Assembly: GCF_026340095.1 (NCBI RefSeq)
Contig: NZ_JAPEPO010000002.1
Coordinates: 1,054,001 to 1,118,000 of the forward strand
Reading direction: 5' to 3'
Source of the DNA: Streptomyces sp. NBC_01446
GTDB lineage: Bacteria; Actinomycetota; Actinomycetes; Streptomycetales; Streptomycetaceae
Length of the DNA stretch: 64,000 nt
The position numbers and the translations under genes were made by a program. The number at the start of each line of letters is the position of its first letter. Position 1 is the stretch's first letter. Below the pieces are notes generated by a model, which made no database searches, had not been told where the DNA came from, and saw only the letters and a list, made by a program, of their open reading frames with translations. This document shows, piece by piece, positions 54,949 through 63,868 of this stretch.

Positions 54949-55596
54949 TCATTCGCCGGCCTGGGAGCGGCGGACGAGACGCGCGTGCGTGGCCGCCGGG
55001 GAGCTGACGAGTTCCACGACCTCGTAGCCGGCGACGCCTTCGCCGAGGTTGTCGAGCAACCGCTCGCCCTTGCCGACGAGGAGCGGCACGATGGCCAGGT
55101 GCAGTTCGTCGACGAGGCCGGCGCGCAGGTACTGCTGGATCGTGGCCGGGCCCCCGCCGATGCGCACGTCCTTGCCGTTTGCCGCCTCGTACGCCCTGGC
55201 GAGGACCGCCTCGACGGGCTCGTCGGTGAAGTGGAAGTCCGTTCCGCCCTTCATCGACACCGACGGACGCGTGTGGTGCGTGTGCACGAACACCGGGTGG
55301 TGGAACGGCGGGTTGTCGCCCCACCAGCCGGTCCACGCCTCGTTCTCCCACGGTCCGCGACAGGGGCCGAACATGTTGCGGCCCATGATCGTGGCGCCGA
55401 TGTTGTCCTCGCTGCGCGCGACGAAGTCGACGTCGGTGCCCTGCTTGCCGTCGGCGTGGTCCTTCATCGCGGCGAACATCCAGTCATGCAGGCTGTCGTC
55501 GATCCCGTCGCCGAAGGGCGCGTCCATGCGCTGGTCGGTACCGGCGGCGAACCCGTCGAGCGAGACAGTGACGTTGTGTACGCGGAGCTTCGGCAT
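54949..55596 (-). CDS. Dihydrofolate-reductase-like (RibD C-terminal domain) protein
   Basis: The 215-aa protein has the RibD_C/DHFR fold marks: MPKLRVHNVTVSLDGFAAGTDQRMDAPFG at the start, GRNMFGPCRGPW, TGWWGDNPPFHHPVFVHTHH, and the NADPH-phosphate loop RIGGGPATIQQYLRAGLVDELHLAIVPLLVGKGERL. These proteins are NADPH reductases of unknown substrate, common in Streptomyces; they are not the essential FolA. It lies alone between convergent and co-directional genes. Confidence 0.92.
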   Translation of the reverse strand: MPKLRVHNVTVSLDGFAAGTDQRMDAPFGDGIDDSLHDWMFAAMKDHADGKQGTDVDFVARSEDNIGATIMGRNMFGPCRGPWENEAWTGWWGDNPPFHHPVFVHTHHTRPSVSMKGGTDFHFTDEPVEAVLARAYEAANGKDVRIGGGPATIQQYLRAGLVDELHLAIVPLLVGKGERLLDNLGEGVAGYEVVELVSSPAATHARLVRRSQAGE

Positions 55597-55736
55597 GACG
55601 TCTCCTTCGTGGTGACGGTAGCGGGGCTGTTCCCGCTCTCACCCTTGCGTCGAACGGAGCGGGGCCGGATCGACAGCCCCTCCCGATGTTCTTGCAGGAA
55701 TCCCGTCACCGCAGCGCGCACCTGGCACGGGCCGCC

Positions 55737-56720
55737 TCAGGCGTCGGGGAGACCGGCCAGCCACTCGATGAGGATGCGGTTGACGTCTTCGCCGCGCTCC
55801 TGCTGGATCCAGTGGCCGCAGCCGTCGAGGAGGTGCGACGAGCGCAGGCCCGGCAGGGTGGTCGGGTAGGCAGCAATGGCGTCGGACAGCCACGTGGTGG
55901 ACGCGTCCAGGGCGCCGCCGATGAACAGGGACGGCTGGGTGACGGGGGCGCCTCCATGGGCCGCGAGGTCCTCCCAGTCCCGGTCCATGTTCCGGTAGCG
56001 GTTGAGCGCTCCGGTCAGCCCCGTACGTTCGAACTCCTCGGCGTACACGTCGAGTTCGATCTCGTCGAGCCAGGCGGGGAGCCGGCCGGCGGGGAAGCGG
56101 TCGCGCATCCTTCCGCCCCGGGGGACGAAGTGCGGGTCGGGTGCGCCGGGCGCGGGCATCGTGTCGGCCGACAGCGCGGCGAAGATGCCCGCGAGCCAGC
56201 CGCGCACGTCCGGCTCGATCTCCGCCTCCGCCCTGCCGGGCTCCTGGAAGTACGAGACGTAGAGCTCCTCGTCCCCTCCCATGCCCGCGAAGACGTCGCT
56301 GGGCCGCGGCCCGCCGGGCGGGGTGTAGGGGACGCTCAGCAGCGCGACCGCGCGGAAGACGTCCGGCCTGAGCAGCGCCGAGTCGGCGGCGATGGTCGCG
56401 CCCCAGTCGTGCCCGACGAGCACCGCGGAGCGCTCACCCAGGGCCTGCACGAGGGCGACGTTGTCGTCCACCAGGTCGAGCATTCCGTACGCGGCCGGGT
56501 CGGCGGGCTTCGAGGAGCGGCCGTAGCCGCGGACGTCCAGGGCGACGGCCCGGTATCCGGCCGCCGCGAGCGCCGGCAGCTGGCGGCGCCACGAGTACGA
56601 GGTCTCGGGGAACCCGTGCACGAGCAGGACCAGCGGACCGGTGCCCTGCTCCACGAGGTGGATCCGGCCCGCGGGCCCGTCGACGAGTCGGTGTGTGGGT
56701 TCCGCGGCGTGCTGCGACAT
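55737..56720 (-). CDS. Alpha/beta-fold epoxide hydrolase (EphA/EphB type)
   Basis: The 327-aa protein has the oxyanion HGFPETSYSWRRQLPALAAAGYRAVALDVRGYGRSSKP, nucleophile Asp in LVGHDWGATIAA, the acid D in IGGALDASTTW and base His in LDGCGHWIQQERGEDVN. Two cap tyrosines are suggested by VSYFQEP and LNRYRNMDRDWE. This order is diagnostic of soluble epoxide hydrolases. ATG 56720 is used. It is on the same strand as the N-formylglutamate amidohydrolase, 157 bases downstream of its stop. Confidence 0.93.
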   Translation of the reverse strand: MSQHAAEPTHRLVDGPAGRIHLVEQGTGPLVLLVHGFPETSYSWRRQLPALAAAGYRAVALDVRGYGRSSKPADPAAYGMLDLVDDNVALVQALGERSAVLVGHDWGATIAADSALLRPDVFRAVALLSVPYTPPGGPRPSDVFAGMGGDEELYVSYFQEPGRAEAEIEPDVRGWLAGIFAALSADTMPAPGAPDPHFVPRGGRMRDRFPAGRLPAWLDEIELDVYAEEFERTGLTGALNRYRNMDRDWEDLAAHGGAPVTQPSLFIGGALDASTTWLSDAIAAYPTTLPGLRSSHLLDGCGHWIQQERGEDVNRILIEWLAGLPDA

Positions 56721-56877
56721 GCGACCTCCGGTGGACACCGTGCCGCCCCGCCGGGTGCAACTGGCGGTGGCGGCCCTGACGCCGATCATGCAACGGGCCG
56801 TCGCGCGGCACCGAGCCTTCTTGCCGCTTCGGCAAAGAATCCGCTCGGCCGGGGCGGTCCGTTCCGGTGCGTTCGGC

Positions 56878-57705
56878 TCAGTCGCCCGCGCCGCCGATCA
56901 TGTCCACCAGTTCCGCCAGCGCGGCGGCCGCCTTCGGCAGGCCCGGCGCGGGCGTCACCGGTTCGTCCAGGTAGACGTCCCGTCGGAGTTCGATCATGAG
57001 AGCGCTGACCCGCGGATCCTTGCCGTAGTGCCGCAACGGCACGTACGTCCCGGCGAACGGCGTGTCGAGGGCGATGCCCCCGAGCCCCTCGAAGGCGGCG
57101 CGCGCCTGTGCCAGCAACGCGTCGGGCGTGTGGAAAGGGTCGGTGCCCAGGCACACGGGCGGGCGCGGATCTGCGCCGTGGAGCTCGTAGGGCAGGGCCC
57201 GGCTGGGGTACGAGTGCACATCGACGATCACCGCGCGCCCGGCGGCGACGAGCCGGTCCCCGACGGCGTCCGTCATCGCGGCGGCGTAGGGGTGGAAGTA
57301 GGTGTCGAGGAGCTCGGTCCCGTCGGCGGGAGGTTCGGGCCTGAGGAGTCGGCGGTATGTGGTGCGGGTGTACACCGCGCCCATGCCGACCGCGCTCATC
57401 TCCTCTCGTTCGTCGGGAAAGCGTTCGGGGTCCACGACGAGGCGGGACAGGTCGTTGACGAATCGCCAGGGCGTCACCGCCGCGTCACGTGCGGCGAGTT
57501 CGGCGATGTCCTGCGTGCGAGCGTCCGTGATCAGGTCCAACTCGCGTTCCAGGGAAGCGTCGTCGAGCACGATGCCCTTCCGCACGTGCGGCGGCACGAC
57601 ACGCGAGCCGTGCGGCACGTGGAGGAGGACGGGCGATGCCGCGCTCCCCGGAATCAGCCTGTACGACGGCCGGGTGTCCTGTACGGAACTGTCCGTGGTG
57701 TCCAT
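56878..57705 (-). CDS. N-formylglutamate amidohydrolase (HutG-like)
   Basis: The 275-aa protein has the FGase family segments VLLHVPHGSRVVPPHVRKGI, the acidic/aromatic NDLSRLVVDPERFPDEREEM, the metal-site VIVDVHSYPSRALPYE and VSALMIELRRDVYLDEP near the end. These enzymes hydrolyse N-formyl-glutamate in histidine utilisation, but many relatives act on other N-acyl amino acids. No hut genes are in the window, so the histidine role is not supported by context. It is divergent from the CocE operon (about 150 bases) with a 28-bp near-palindrome between them, so both may be co-regulated. Confidence 0.93.
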   Translation of the reverse strand: MDTTDSSVQDTRPSYRLIPGSAASPVLLHVPHGSRVVPPHVRKGIVLDDASLERELDLITDARTQDIAELAARDAAVTPWRFVNDLSRLVVDPERFPDEREEMSAVGMGAVYTRTTYRRLLRPEPPADGTELLDTYFHPYAAAMTDAVGDRLVAAGRAVIVDVHSYPSRALPYELHGADPRPPVCLGTDPFHTPDALLAQARAAFEGLGGIALDTPFAGTYVPLRHYGKDPRVSALMIELRRDVYLDEPVTPAPGLPKAAAALAELVDMIGGAGD

Positions 57706-57788
57706 GTCCCCACTCTCCCCCGCCTGATCCCAACTGGTGAAACACGGGGTTACGGCACCCGGGCGCCACGGGTAGGGTGCCCAGTCAT

Positions 57789-57816
57789 CCACTACTGAAC
57801 GGCCGTTGAGTAGTGG
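57789..57816. promoter_or_regulatory. 28-bp near-perfect palindrome between divergent operons
   Basis: CCACTACT at 57789-57796 and AGTAGTGG at 57809-57816 are exact inverted halves. The core GAACGGCCGTTG is also symmetric, apart from one position on each side. It lies 38 bases before the preferred CocE start at 57854 and 84 bases from the divergent start at 57705. It is probably an operator for a dimeric repressor such as TetR or GntR, which is not encoded in the window. Confidence 0.65.
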
Positions 57817-57853
57817 TGGACGGGACCCTGCCGTTCCGCCCGGACCTACGCAT

Positions 57854-59896
57854 GTGACCTTCGTTCGCGAGGAGTTCTTCACCTTGCCCGACGCACCGTC
57901 GAATCTGCTGCGCCACCTCTGGATCCCTCTGGCGGACGGCACACGGCTCGCCGCCCGCGTGTGGCTGCCCGCCGCCGGGAGCCACCCCGCCCCCGCGGTC
58001 CTCGAGTACATCCCGTACCGCAAGAACGACGCGACCGCGGCACGCGACAACAGCCTCCACGCCCGCTTCGCCGAGGCCGGCTACGCCGCCGTCCGCGTCG
58101 ACCTGCGCGGCAGCGGCGACTCGGACGGACTGATGCTCGACGAGTACGCGCGGCAGGAACTGGCCGACGGCGTCGAGGTGATCGATTGGCTGGCGCGGCA
58201 GCCGTGGTGCGACGGGAACGTCGGCATGATCGGCAAGTCCTGGGGCGGCTTCAACGGCCTCCAGATCGCCGCGCTGCGCCCGCCCGCGCTCAAGGCGGTC
58301 GTCACGGTCTGCTCGACGGACGACCGGTATGCGGACGACGTCCACTACACCGGCGGCTCACTGATCGCCTCCGAGATGCTGCCGTGGGCGTCGACCATGC
58401 TGGCCTACAACGCCCGCCCCGCCGATCCGGCCGTCGTCGGCGACGGCTGGCGCGAGCAGTGGCTGCGGCGGATGGCGGACACCCCCGTGTACGTGGAGGA
58501 GTGGCTGCGGCACCAGGCGCGCGACGCGTACTGGAAGCACGGGTCCGTGTGCGAGGACTTCGGCGCGATCCAGGCTCCGGTGCTTGCCGTCGGCGGCTGG
58601 CACGACCCGTACTGCGGGGCCGTACTGCGGCTGCTCGAAGGGCTCGAAGTGCCGGTGCGGGGACTGGTGGGGCCGTGGGCCCACACCTATCCGCACCAGG
58701 CCGAGCCCGGTCCCGCCATCGACTTCCACGCCGAGGTCGTGCGCTGGTTCGACCAGTTCTTGCGCGAGCGGGACAGCGGCGCCCTGGACGATCCGGCGCT
58801 GCGGGTGTGGATGCCCGAGTGGGCGGCGCCCGGCAGCGACCGCGATGTGCGGCCGGGGCGCTGGGTCGCCGAGGAGAGCTGGCCGTCGCCCCGGATCGAG
58901 CGGCGCGCGTACGCCCTGGCCGGCGAGTCGGCGGGGACGGCCGCCGGGAGCGATCCGCTGCGCGAGCGTGCCGCGCACCTCGACAGCACTCGGATGATCG
59001 GCATCGCGGGTGGCAGCTGGCTCCAATTCGGCGACGCGGCAGGTCAGTTCGGGGCGCAGGGCGGTGACGACGGTCTCTCGCACACGTTCACGACCGTGCC
59101 CCTCGACGAGAGCGCGGAGATCCTCGGCGTGCCGACCGTGACCCTTCGGGTCAGCGCCGACGGCCCGGACGCGCAGCTCGCCGTACGCCTCAACGACGTC
59201 GCGCCCGACGGCAGTTCGCGTCTCGTCACGCGCGGTCTGCTCAACCTCACCCATCGCGACGGCCACGAGGATCCGCAGGCTCTTGAGCCGGGGCGCGCCT
59301 ACGACGTGACCGTGCCGCTGGTGGCGACCGCGCACTCCTTCGCGCCCGGTCACCGCATCCGCGTCGCGGTCTCGGCCTCGTACTGGCCCCTGGCCTGGCC
59401 CTCGCCGCGGCCCGTCACGGTCACCCTCCACCCGGCGCCGTCCGCCGCGCTGCACCTGCCCGTACGCCCGGCGAGCGCCGACGACGCGAAGCTGCGCCCG
59501 TACGGGGTGCCCCTGCCGGATCTGCCCGCGCCGCTGCGCCAGTCCCCCGGGGTCACCGGGCGCCGCGTCGAGCACGATCCGGTGAGCGGCACGACCGTCG
59601 TCACCCTCCGCGTCGACGACGGCGAGTTCACCGACCTCGCGGACGGGTCCTGGCGGCGCGCCGACAGCGTCGACCGCTTCACGCTCACCGAAGGTGATCC
59701 GCACTCCGCGCTCGTCCGGTGCGAACGCACCGAGGAGGGCGGGCGCGGCGGCTGGAGCTGGAAGGTCGTGACGGTCAGTCACATGCGCGCCGACGCTGAG
59801 GCGTTCACTGTCACCAATACCATCACCGCCTACGAGGGGGACGACCGCGTGCACCACCGCACCACCGATGCCGTGATACCTCGCCGGGGAGTGTGA
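57854..59896 (+). CDS. CocE/NonD (X-Pro dipeptidyl-peptidase-like) hydrolase
   Basis: The 680-aa serine hydrolase has the S15 alpha/beta core with catalytic Ser in NVGMIGKSWGGFNGLQIAAL (GxSxG), Asp in VGGWHDPYCGAVL and His in GPWAHTYPHQA, followed by the jelly-roll C-terminal domain (PTVTLRVSADGPDAQLAVRLNDVAPDG, TLHPAPSAALHLPV). Relatives hydrolyse ester or amide bonds, for example cocaine and beta-lactam esters or N-terminal X-Pro. GTG 57854 is preferred because the TTG at 57806 lies within the palindrome. It is the first gene of a five-gene operon: its TGA overlaps the next GTG. The hydrolase and the osmolyte-type importer presumably share a substrate. Confidence 0.9.
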   Translation: MTFVREEFFTLPDAPSNLLRHLWIPLADGTRLAARVWLPAAGSHPAPAVLEYIPYRKNDATAARDNSLHARFAEAGYAAVRVDLRGSGDSDGLMLDEYARQELADGVEVIDWLARQPWCDGNVGMIGKSWGGFNGLQIAALRPPALKAVVTVCSTDDRYADDVHYTGGSLIASEMLPWASTMLAYNARPADPAVVGDGWREQWLRRMADTPVYVEEWLRHQARDAYWKHGSVCEDFGAIQAPVLAVGGWHDPYCGAVLRLLEGLEVPVRGLVGPWAHTYPHQAEPGPAIDFHAEVVRWFDQFLRERDSGALDDPALRVWMPEWAAPGSDRDVRPGRWVAEESWPSPRIERRAYALAGESAGTAAGSDPLRERAAHLDSTRMIGIAGGSWLQFGDAAGQFGAQGGDDGLSHTFTTVPLDESAEILGVPTVTLRVSADGPDAQLAVRLNDVAPDGSSRLVTRGLLNLTHRDGHEDPQALEPGRAYDVTVPLVATAHSFAPGHRIRVAVSASYWPLAWPSPRPVTVTLHPAPSAALHLPVRPASADDAKLRPYGVPLPDLPAPLRQSPGVTGRRVEHDPVSGTTVVTLRVDDGEFTDLADGSWRRADSVDRFTLTEGDPHSALVRCERTEEGGRGGWSWKVVTVSHMRADAEAFTVTNTITAYEGDDRVHHRTTDAVIPRRGV

Positions 59897-60795
59897 GCAT
59901 GCGCCGCCGCACCCTGCTCACCGGCTCCCTCGCCGTCGCGGCCGCCGCCGGGGTGAGCACGGCGGCCGGCTCCGTCGCGGGCACCGGCCCCGTGATCACC
60001 GTCGGCTCGAAGCAGTTCACCGAGTCGTGGGTGATGGGCGAGCTGTACGCGCAGATCCTCACGGCCCGTGGCTTCCAGGTCGTCCTCAAGTCGAACATCG
60101 GCAGCGCCGACATCATCGACCGAGCGCTGCGCAGCCACCAGATCGACCTCTATCCCGAGTACACGGGCGTCATCCTCCAGACGTTCGCGATGCCGAAGCG
60201 GATGCCGGTCACGGCGCACGGAACGTATGAGGCGGCGAAGCGGTTCGAGGAGGGGCGCGGTCTCACCCTGCTGAGACCCACCCCGTTCCAGAACCGCAAC
60301 GCCGTCGCCGTGCGCACCTCCGACGCCCGCAAGTACGGGCTGCGGACCGTCGGCGATCTGCGCCGGATGGGGCGGATCTCGTACGCCGAGTACCCCGACA
60401 ACATCACGGGCCCGCTCGGTTACGACGCCATCGTCAAGGCGTACCGGCTCTCCGCCATGAAGGTCAGGCCGCTCAACATCGGCCTGCAGTACCCGGCGCT
60501 CAAGAACGGTGACGTGGACGCCGCCGACGTCTTCACCACCGACCCCCAGCTGCGGCGCTACGACTTCACCGTCCTGGAGGACGACCAGGCGATCTTCGGC
60601 TTCCAGAACGTGTCGCCGGTGGTGCGGCGCTCGCTCGTCGAGCGGTACGGCAGCCGGCTCACCGAGCCGCTCGACGCGGTGAACGCGCTGCTCACCGAGA
60701 AGGCCATGCAGGCGCTGAACGAGGCCGCCGCCATGATGCGGCTGAGCCCGGCGAAGGTCGCCGACCGATTCCTGCGCGCCAACGACCTGAAATGA
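59893..60795 (+). CDS. OpuC/OsmF-type ABC substrate-binding protein
   Basis: The 300-aa protein has a twin-arginine-like export signal (MRRRTLLTGSLAVAAAAGV), no lipobox cysteine, and the quaternary-amine-binding fold (VITVGSKQFTESWVMGELYAQIL, IDLYPEYTGVILQTF, YPALKNGDVDAADVFTTDPQL and YDFTVLEDDQAIFGFQNVSPVV). Known relatives bind glycine betaine, choline, carnitine or proline. The GTG at 59893 overlaps the CocE stop; an ATG at 59899 is also possible. As in OpuC systems, two permeases and an ATPase follow. Which ligand is bound is unclear; aromatic-cage residues cannot be assigned by eye. Confidence 0.92.
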   Translation: MSMRRRTLLTGSLAVAAAAGVSTAAGSVAGTGPVITVGSKQFTESWVMGELYAQILTARGFQVVLKSNIGSADIIDRALRSHQIDLYPEYTGVILQTFAMPKRMPVTAHGTYEAAKRFEEGRGLTLLRPTPFQNRNAVAVRTSDARKYGLRTVGDLRRMGRISYAEYPDNITGPLGYDAIVKAYRLSAMKVRPLNIGLQYPALKNGDVDAADVFTTDPQLRRYDFTVLEDDQAIFGFQNVSPVVRRSLVERYGSRLTEPLDAVNALLTEKAMQALNEAAAMMRLSPAKVADRFLRANDLK

Positions 60796-61766
60796 CCGAG
60801 GAGTCCACGATCATGCAGAGCGCTGCCGACATCGTCTTCGACGCGGCCACCAAGACCTACGCGGGCTCCGCCGAACCCGCCGTGGACGCACTGTCCCTGA
60901 CCGTCCCGGCCGGGGAGATCTGCGTCCTGCTCGGGGCGTCCGGCTGCGGCAAGACGACCGCGCTCACCCTCGTCAACCGGCTCACCGAGCTGACGTCCGG
61001 CGACATCCGCATCGACGGGCGCAGCATCCGCGACCAGGACGTCATCGAACTGCGCCGCTCCATCGGCTACGTCATCCAGCAGGCGGGGCTCTTCCCGCAC
61101 ATGACGATCGAGGAGAACATCGCGACGGTCCCGCAGGTCCTCGGCTGGAAGCGGTCACGGACCGCCGACCGCGTCCGCGAGCTGCTCGAACTGGTCGGCC
61201 TTCCCCACAAGGAGTACGCGGACCGCTATCCCGCCCAGCTGTCCGGCGGGCAGCGCCAACGCGTCGGCATCGCACGGGCGTTGGCAGCGGACCCGCCGAT
61301 CATGCTGATGGACGAGCCGTTCGGTGCGCTGGACCCGGTGACGCGCGAGCACATGCAGGACGAGTTCCTGCGGCTGCACGAACAGGTCCGCAAGACCACG
61401 CTGTTCGTGAGTCACGACATCGACGAGGCCGTCCGCATGGGCGACCGCGTCGCGATCCTCGCCCAGGGCGGAAGGCTCCTCCAGTACGACTCCCCCGAAC
61501 GCATCCTGCGCGCGCCCGCCGACGACTACGTGGCGCGTTTCGTCGGCACGGACCGCGGCCTCAAGGCGCTCACGTTGCGCAGCCTCGGCGAGCTGAAGCT
61601 CGACCCGGCGACCGGCGACGACGAGGCGTCGCTCCGCACCGGCGACACCCTGCGGACCGCGCTGTCGGCGCTGCTCGCGGGAGGCGCCGAGCGGCTGCCG
61701 GTCGCGGACGAGTCGGGGAAGACCGTCGGCAGCGTCACCGTGGACCTCATCAGGGAGGCGGCGTGA
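60792..61766 (+). CDS. OpuCA-like ABC ATPase (glycine betaine/proline type)
   Basis: The 324-aa ATPase has Walker A LLGASGCGKTTALTL, the Q-loop IGYVIQQAGLFPHMTIEENIATVPQ (an OpuCA hallmark), signature LSGGQRQRVGIARALAADP, Walker B IMLMDEPFGALDPVTREHM and the H-loop FVSHDIDEAVRMGDRVAIL. The C-terminal 70 residues are CBS-like (RTALSALLAGGAERLPVADESGKTVGSV) and end abruptly, so one CBS unit is present rather than two. In relatives the tandem CBS module senses ionic strength. Its start overlaps the SBP stop (ATGA) and its stop overlaps the next start, giving stoichiometric expression. Confidence 0.94.
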   Translation: MTEESTIMQSAADIVFDAATKTYAGSAEPAVDALSLTVPAGEICVLLGASGCGKTTALTLVNRLTELTSGDIRIDGRSIRDQDVIELRRSIGYVIQQAGLFPHMTIEENIATVPQVLGWKRSRTADRVRELLELVGLPHKEYADRYPAQLSGGQRQRVGIARALAADPPIMLMDEPFGALDPVTREHMQDEFLRLHEQVRKTTLFVSHDIDEAVRMGDRVAILAQGGRLLQYDSPERILRAPADDYVARFVGTDRGLKALTLRSLGELKLDPATGDDEASLRTGDTLRTALSALLAGGAERLPVADESGKTVGSVTVDLIREAA

Positions 61767-62497
61767 GCTCCGCCCTGCTCGCGGCGACCGGCCCGCGGCC
61801 GGTGATCCCCGACTTCGGAACGGTCAGTTCCTGCGTGCGCGACAACGGCCTGTTCTGCGTCGACTGGTTCACCGCCAACTTCTCCAGCATGTTCGGGCCC
61901 GCGCTCGTCCAGCATGTACGGCTCACGGTGATCGCGGTCGGTGTCGGCTTCCTCATCGCGTTTCCGCTGGCGCTGCTCGCGCACTTCCGGCGCCGTCTGG
62001 TGAAGCCTCTCGGCGGTCTGACCTCGTTCCTCTACACGATCCCGCCGATGGCCCTGTTCACGCTGCTCGTCCCGGTGTTCGGCCTCTCCGTCCTCACCGC
62101 GGAGATCGCGCTGGTGTCGTACACGCTGATGGTGCTGTTCAAGTCGTCGCTGACGGGCCTCGGTGAGGTGCCGGAGGAGGTGCGCCGGGCGGGCGAGGGC
62201 ATGGGGCTCACGCGGCGCGAGATCCTCTGGCGCATCGAACTTCCGCTGGCTCTGCCCGCGGTGATCAGCGGGCTGCGCGTGGCGACGGTGACCACGATCA
62301 GCGTGGTGGAGGTCGCCGCGTTCATCATCGACCAGGGGCTCGGCTCGCCGATCATCCAGGGCCTTCAGTCGCCGTTCAACACGCAGTTCATCGGGGCCGG
62401 GCTGCTGGCCGTCGCGCTCGCGCTGGCGGCGGACGGACTGATCGTGCTGGTGGGACGGCTGCTCACGCCGTGGGCCCGGACGCGGAGGACCGTCTGA
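61763..62497 (+). CDS. OpuCB/D-like ABC permease 1
   Basis: The 244-aa integral membrane protein has five or six spans and the ABC permease EAA-type loop (EEVRRAGEGMGLTRREILWRIELPLALPAVISGLRVATVTTISVVEVAAF). It begins with a short exposed part and a membrane entry QHVRLTVIAVGVGFLIAFPLALL. In OpuC-type importers two permease chains form the channel. The GTG at 61763 overlaps the ATPase stop. It pairs with the following gene, with which it shares fold but only limited sequence. Confidence 0.93.
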   Translation: MSSALLAATGPRPVIPDFGTVSSCVRDNGLFCVDWFTANFSSMFGPALVQHVRLTVIAVGVGFLIAFPLALLAHFRRRLVKPLGGLTSFLYTIPPMALFTLLVPVFGLSVLTAEIALVSYTLMVLFKSSLTGLGEVPEEVRRAGEGMGLTRREILWRIELPLALPAVISGLRVATVTTISVVEVAAFIIDQGLGSPIIQGLQSPFNTQFIGAGLLAVALALAADGLIVLVGRLLTPWARTRRTV

Positions 62498-63153
62498 TGC
62501 ACACCTTCTTCGCCAGTTTCTCGTTCATGACCGACCACTTCGGGCTCCTGGCCGACCGCACGGTGGACCATCTGAAACTGTCGGCCGCCGCCGTCGCGGT
62601 GGCCCTCGTCCTCGCCCTCCCGCTCGGCGTGTGGCTCGGCCACCGCGGCAAGGGTTCCTTCCTCACCGTCAGCATCTCCAACATCGGCCGTGCGCTGCCC
62701 TCGCTGGCGCTCATCGCGATCTTCCTCGGGCTGCTGGGCATCGGTTTCGTCAATGTACTGACGGCACTGGTGGTGATGGCGGTCCCACCGGTGCTCACAC
62801 ACGCGTACCTCTCGGTGGAGCAGGTGGACCCGGATCTGGTGCGCGCCGGACGCGGCATGGGCCTGACGGAGTGGCAGATCCTCACCCGCATCGAACTGCC
62901 CCTGGCCCTGCCGGTGCTCTTCACCGGCATCAGGATCGCGGCGGTGTACGTCATCTCCAGCGCGACCCTGGCCGCGGTCGCCGGCGGCGGCGGACTGGGC
63001 GACATCATCCTGAACCAGGTGTCGTACGGCTTGTCGGGGGTGATCGCCGCCGCTCTGTGGGTGGCGTTCCTGGCGCTGGCCGCGGACGCCCTGTTCGGAG
63101 CGCTCCGCAAGCGGCTCACCCCGCGCGGGGTCCTCGCGGGACGGAGCGCGTGA
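62497..63153 (+). CDS. OpuCB/D-like ABC permease 2
   Basis: The 218-aa permease has the same family pattern as its partner (DLVRAGRGMGLTEWQILTRIELPLALPVLFTGIRIAAVYVISSATLAAVAGGGGLGDIIL) with about five spans, and starts MHTFFASFSFMTDHFGLLADRT. It is the last gene of the operon. ATG 62497 shares one base with the preceding TGA. No terminator is obvious in the 55 bases before the convergent gene. Confidence 0.93.
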   Translation: MHTFFASFSFMTDHFGLLADRTVDHLKLSAAAVAVALVLALPLGVWLGHRGKGSFLTVSISNIGRALPSLALIAIFLGLLGIGFVNVLTALVVMAVPPVLTHAYLSVEQVDPDLVRAGRGMGLTEWQILTRIELPLALPVLFTGIRIAAVYVISSATLAAVAGGGGLGDIILNQVSYGLSGVIAAALWVAFLALAADALFGALRKRLTPRGVLAGRSA

Positions 63154-63208
63154 CCGGCACACCGCTGTCGGGCCGAACACTCCGTATTACGGCGGTGCGA
63201 ACGTGTCC

Positions 63209-63814
63209 CTAGGCGGGGGCCGGCTGCCATGCCGGTGAGCGGCCCAGGATCGCGACGATCTCGTCCAGCCGGGACCCGCCGTCGGCCGTGACCGCCGGCG
63301 CGAAGGCCGCACGGGGGCCGCGGCGCGCCTCCCCTGCGGGCACCGCTCGCGCCACGGTGAGTGCCACGTCGAGGAGTTCGGGGTCGAACGTCACCGTGTG
63401 CCCCAGCGTCCGCGCCACGTCCCAGGAGTGCACGACGTAGTCGATGAAGTGGAAGCTGACGGCCTGTGCTCCCGGGAAGGGTCCGCCGTCGCGGATCTCC
63501 GGGAGGGGGAACGCCCGCTCCGTCACCCCGTCGACGGCGAAGGCCTCCAGGACGTGCTGGGCGGCCTCGCGGTACGTCACCACGGGGTCGTCTCCGAGGG
63601 GGCGCGGCCGCCACAGGGCGATGTCCTTCTCTCCGCGCGAGGCCGCGGCGAATCCGTGGTGCTGCGCGGTCATGTGGCCGAGCAGCTCACGCAGCGTCCA
63701 GCCGGCGCACGGTGTCGGCCTGGCCAGGTCCCCGGCCGTCGCCCGCGCCACCACGTCGACGCTCGCACGCACCGCTTCCGCGTCGAGCGCGACCAGATCC
63801 TTATTCGTAGGCAT
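63209..63814 (-). CDS. TIGR03086-family metal-binding (DinB-like) protein
   Basis: The 201-aa protein is a mycothiol-maleylpyruvate-isomerase-N/DinB-type four-helix protein: LARPTPCAGWTLRELLGHMTAQHHGFAAA near the N terminus and VSFHFIDYVVHSWDVARTLG in the second helix pair supply the metal-binding His set. Such enzymes are often thiol (mycothiol)-dependent transferases or isomerases. ATG 63814 is preferred. It is divergent from the MarR gene at 63869, with short repeats between, so the MarR protein probably controls it. Confidence 0.92.
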   Translation of the reverse strand: MPTNKDLVALDAEAVRASVDVVARATAGDLARPTPCAGWTLRELLGHMTAQHHGFAAASRGEKDIALWRPRPLGDDPVVTYREAAQHVLEAFAVDGVTERAFPLPEIRDGGPFPGAQAVSFHFIDYVVHSWDVARTLGHTVTFDPELLDVALTVARAVPAGEARRGPRAAFAPAVTADGGSRLDEIVAILGRSPAWQPAPA

Positions 63815-63838
63815 ACGCTTATCATCTGCCCGCACCTA

Positions 63839-63848
63839 TGACATGTCA
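63839..63848. promoter_or_regulatory. TGACATGTCA palindrome in the TIGR03086/MarR promoter
   Basis: A perfect 10-bp palindrome lies in the 54-base divergent region, flanked by two TATCATC copies (63820-63826 and 63854-63860). MarR proteins usually bind short palindromes in such places. The assignment is inferred. Confidence 0.45.
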
Positions 63849-63868
63849 ACGTCTATCATCGGCGCGTG

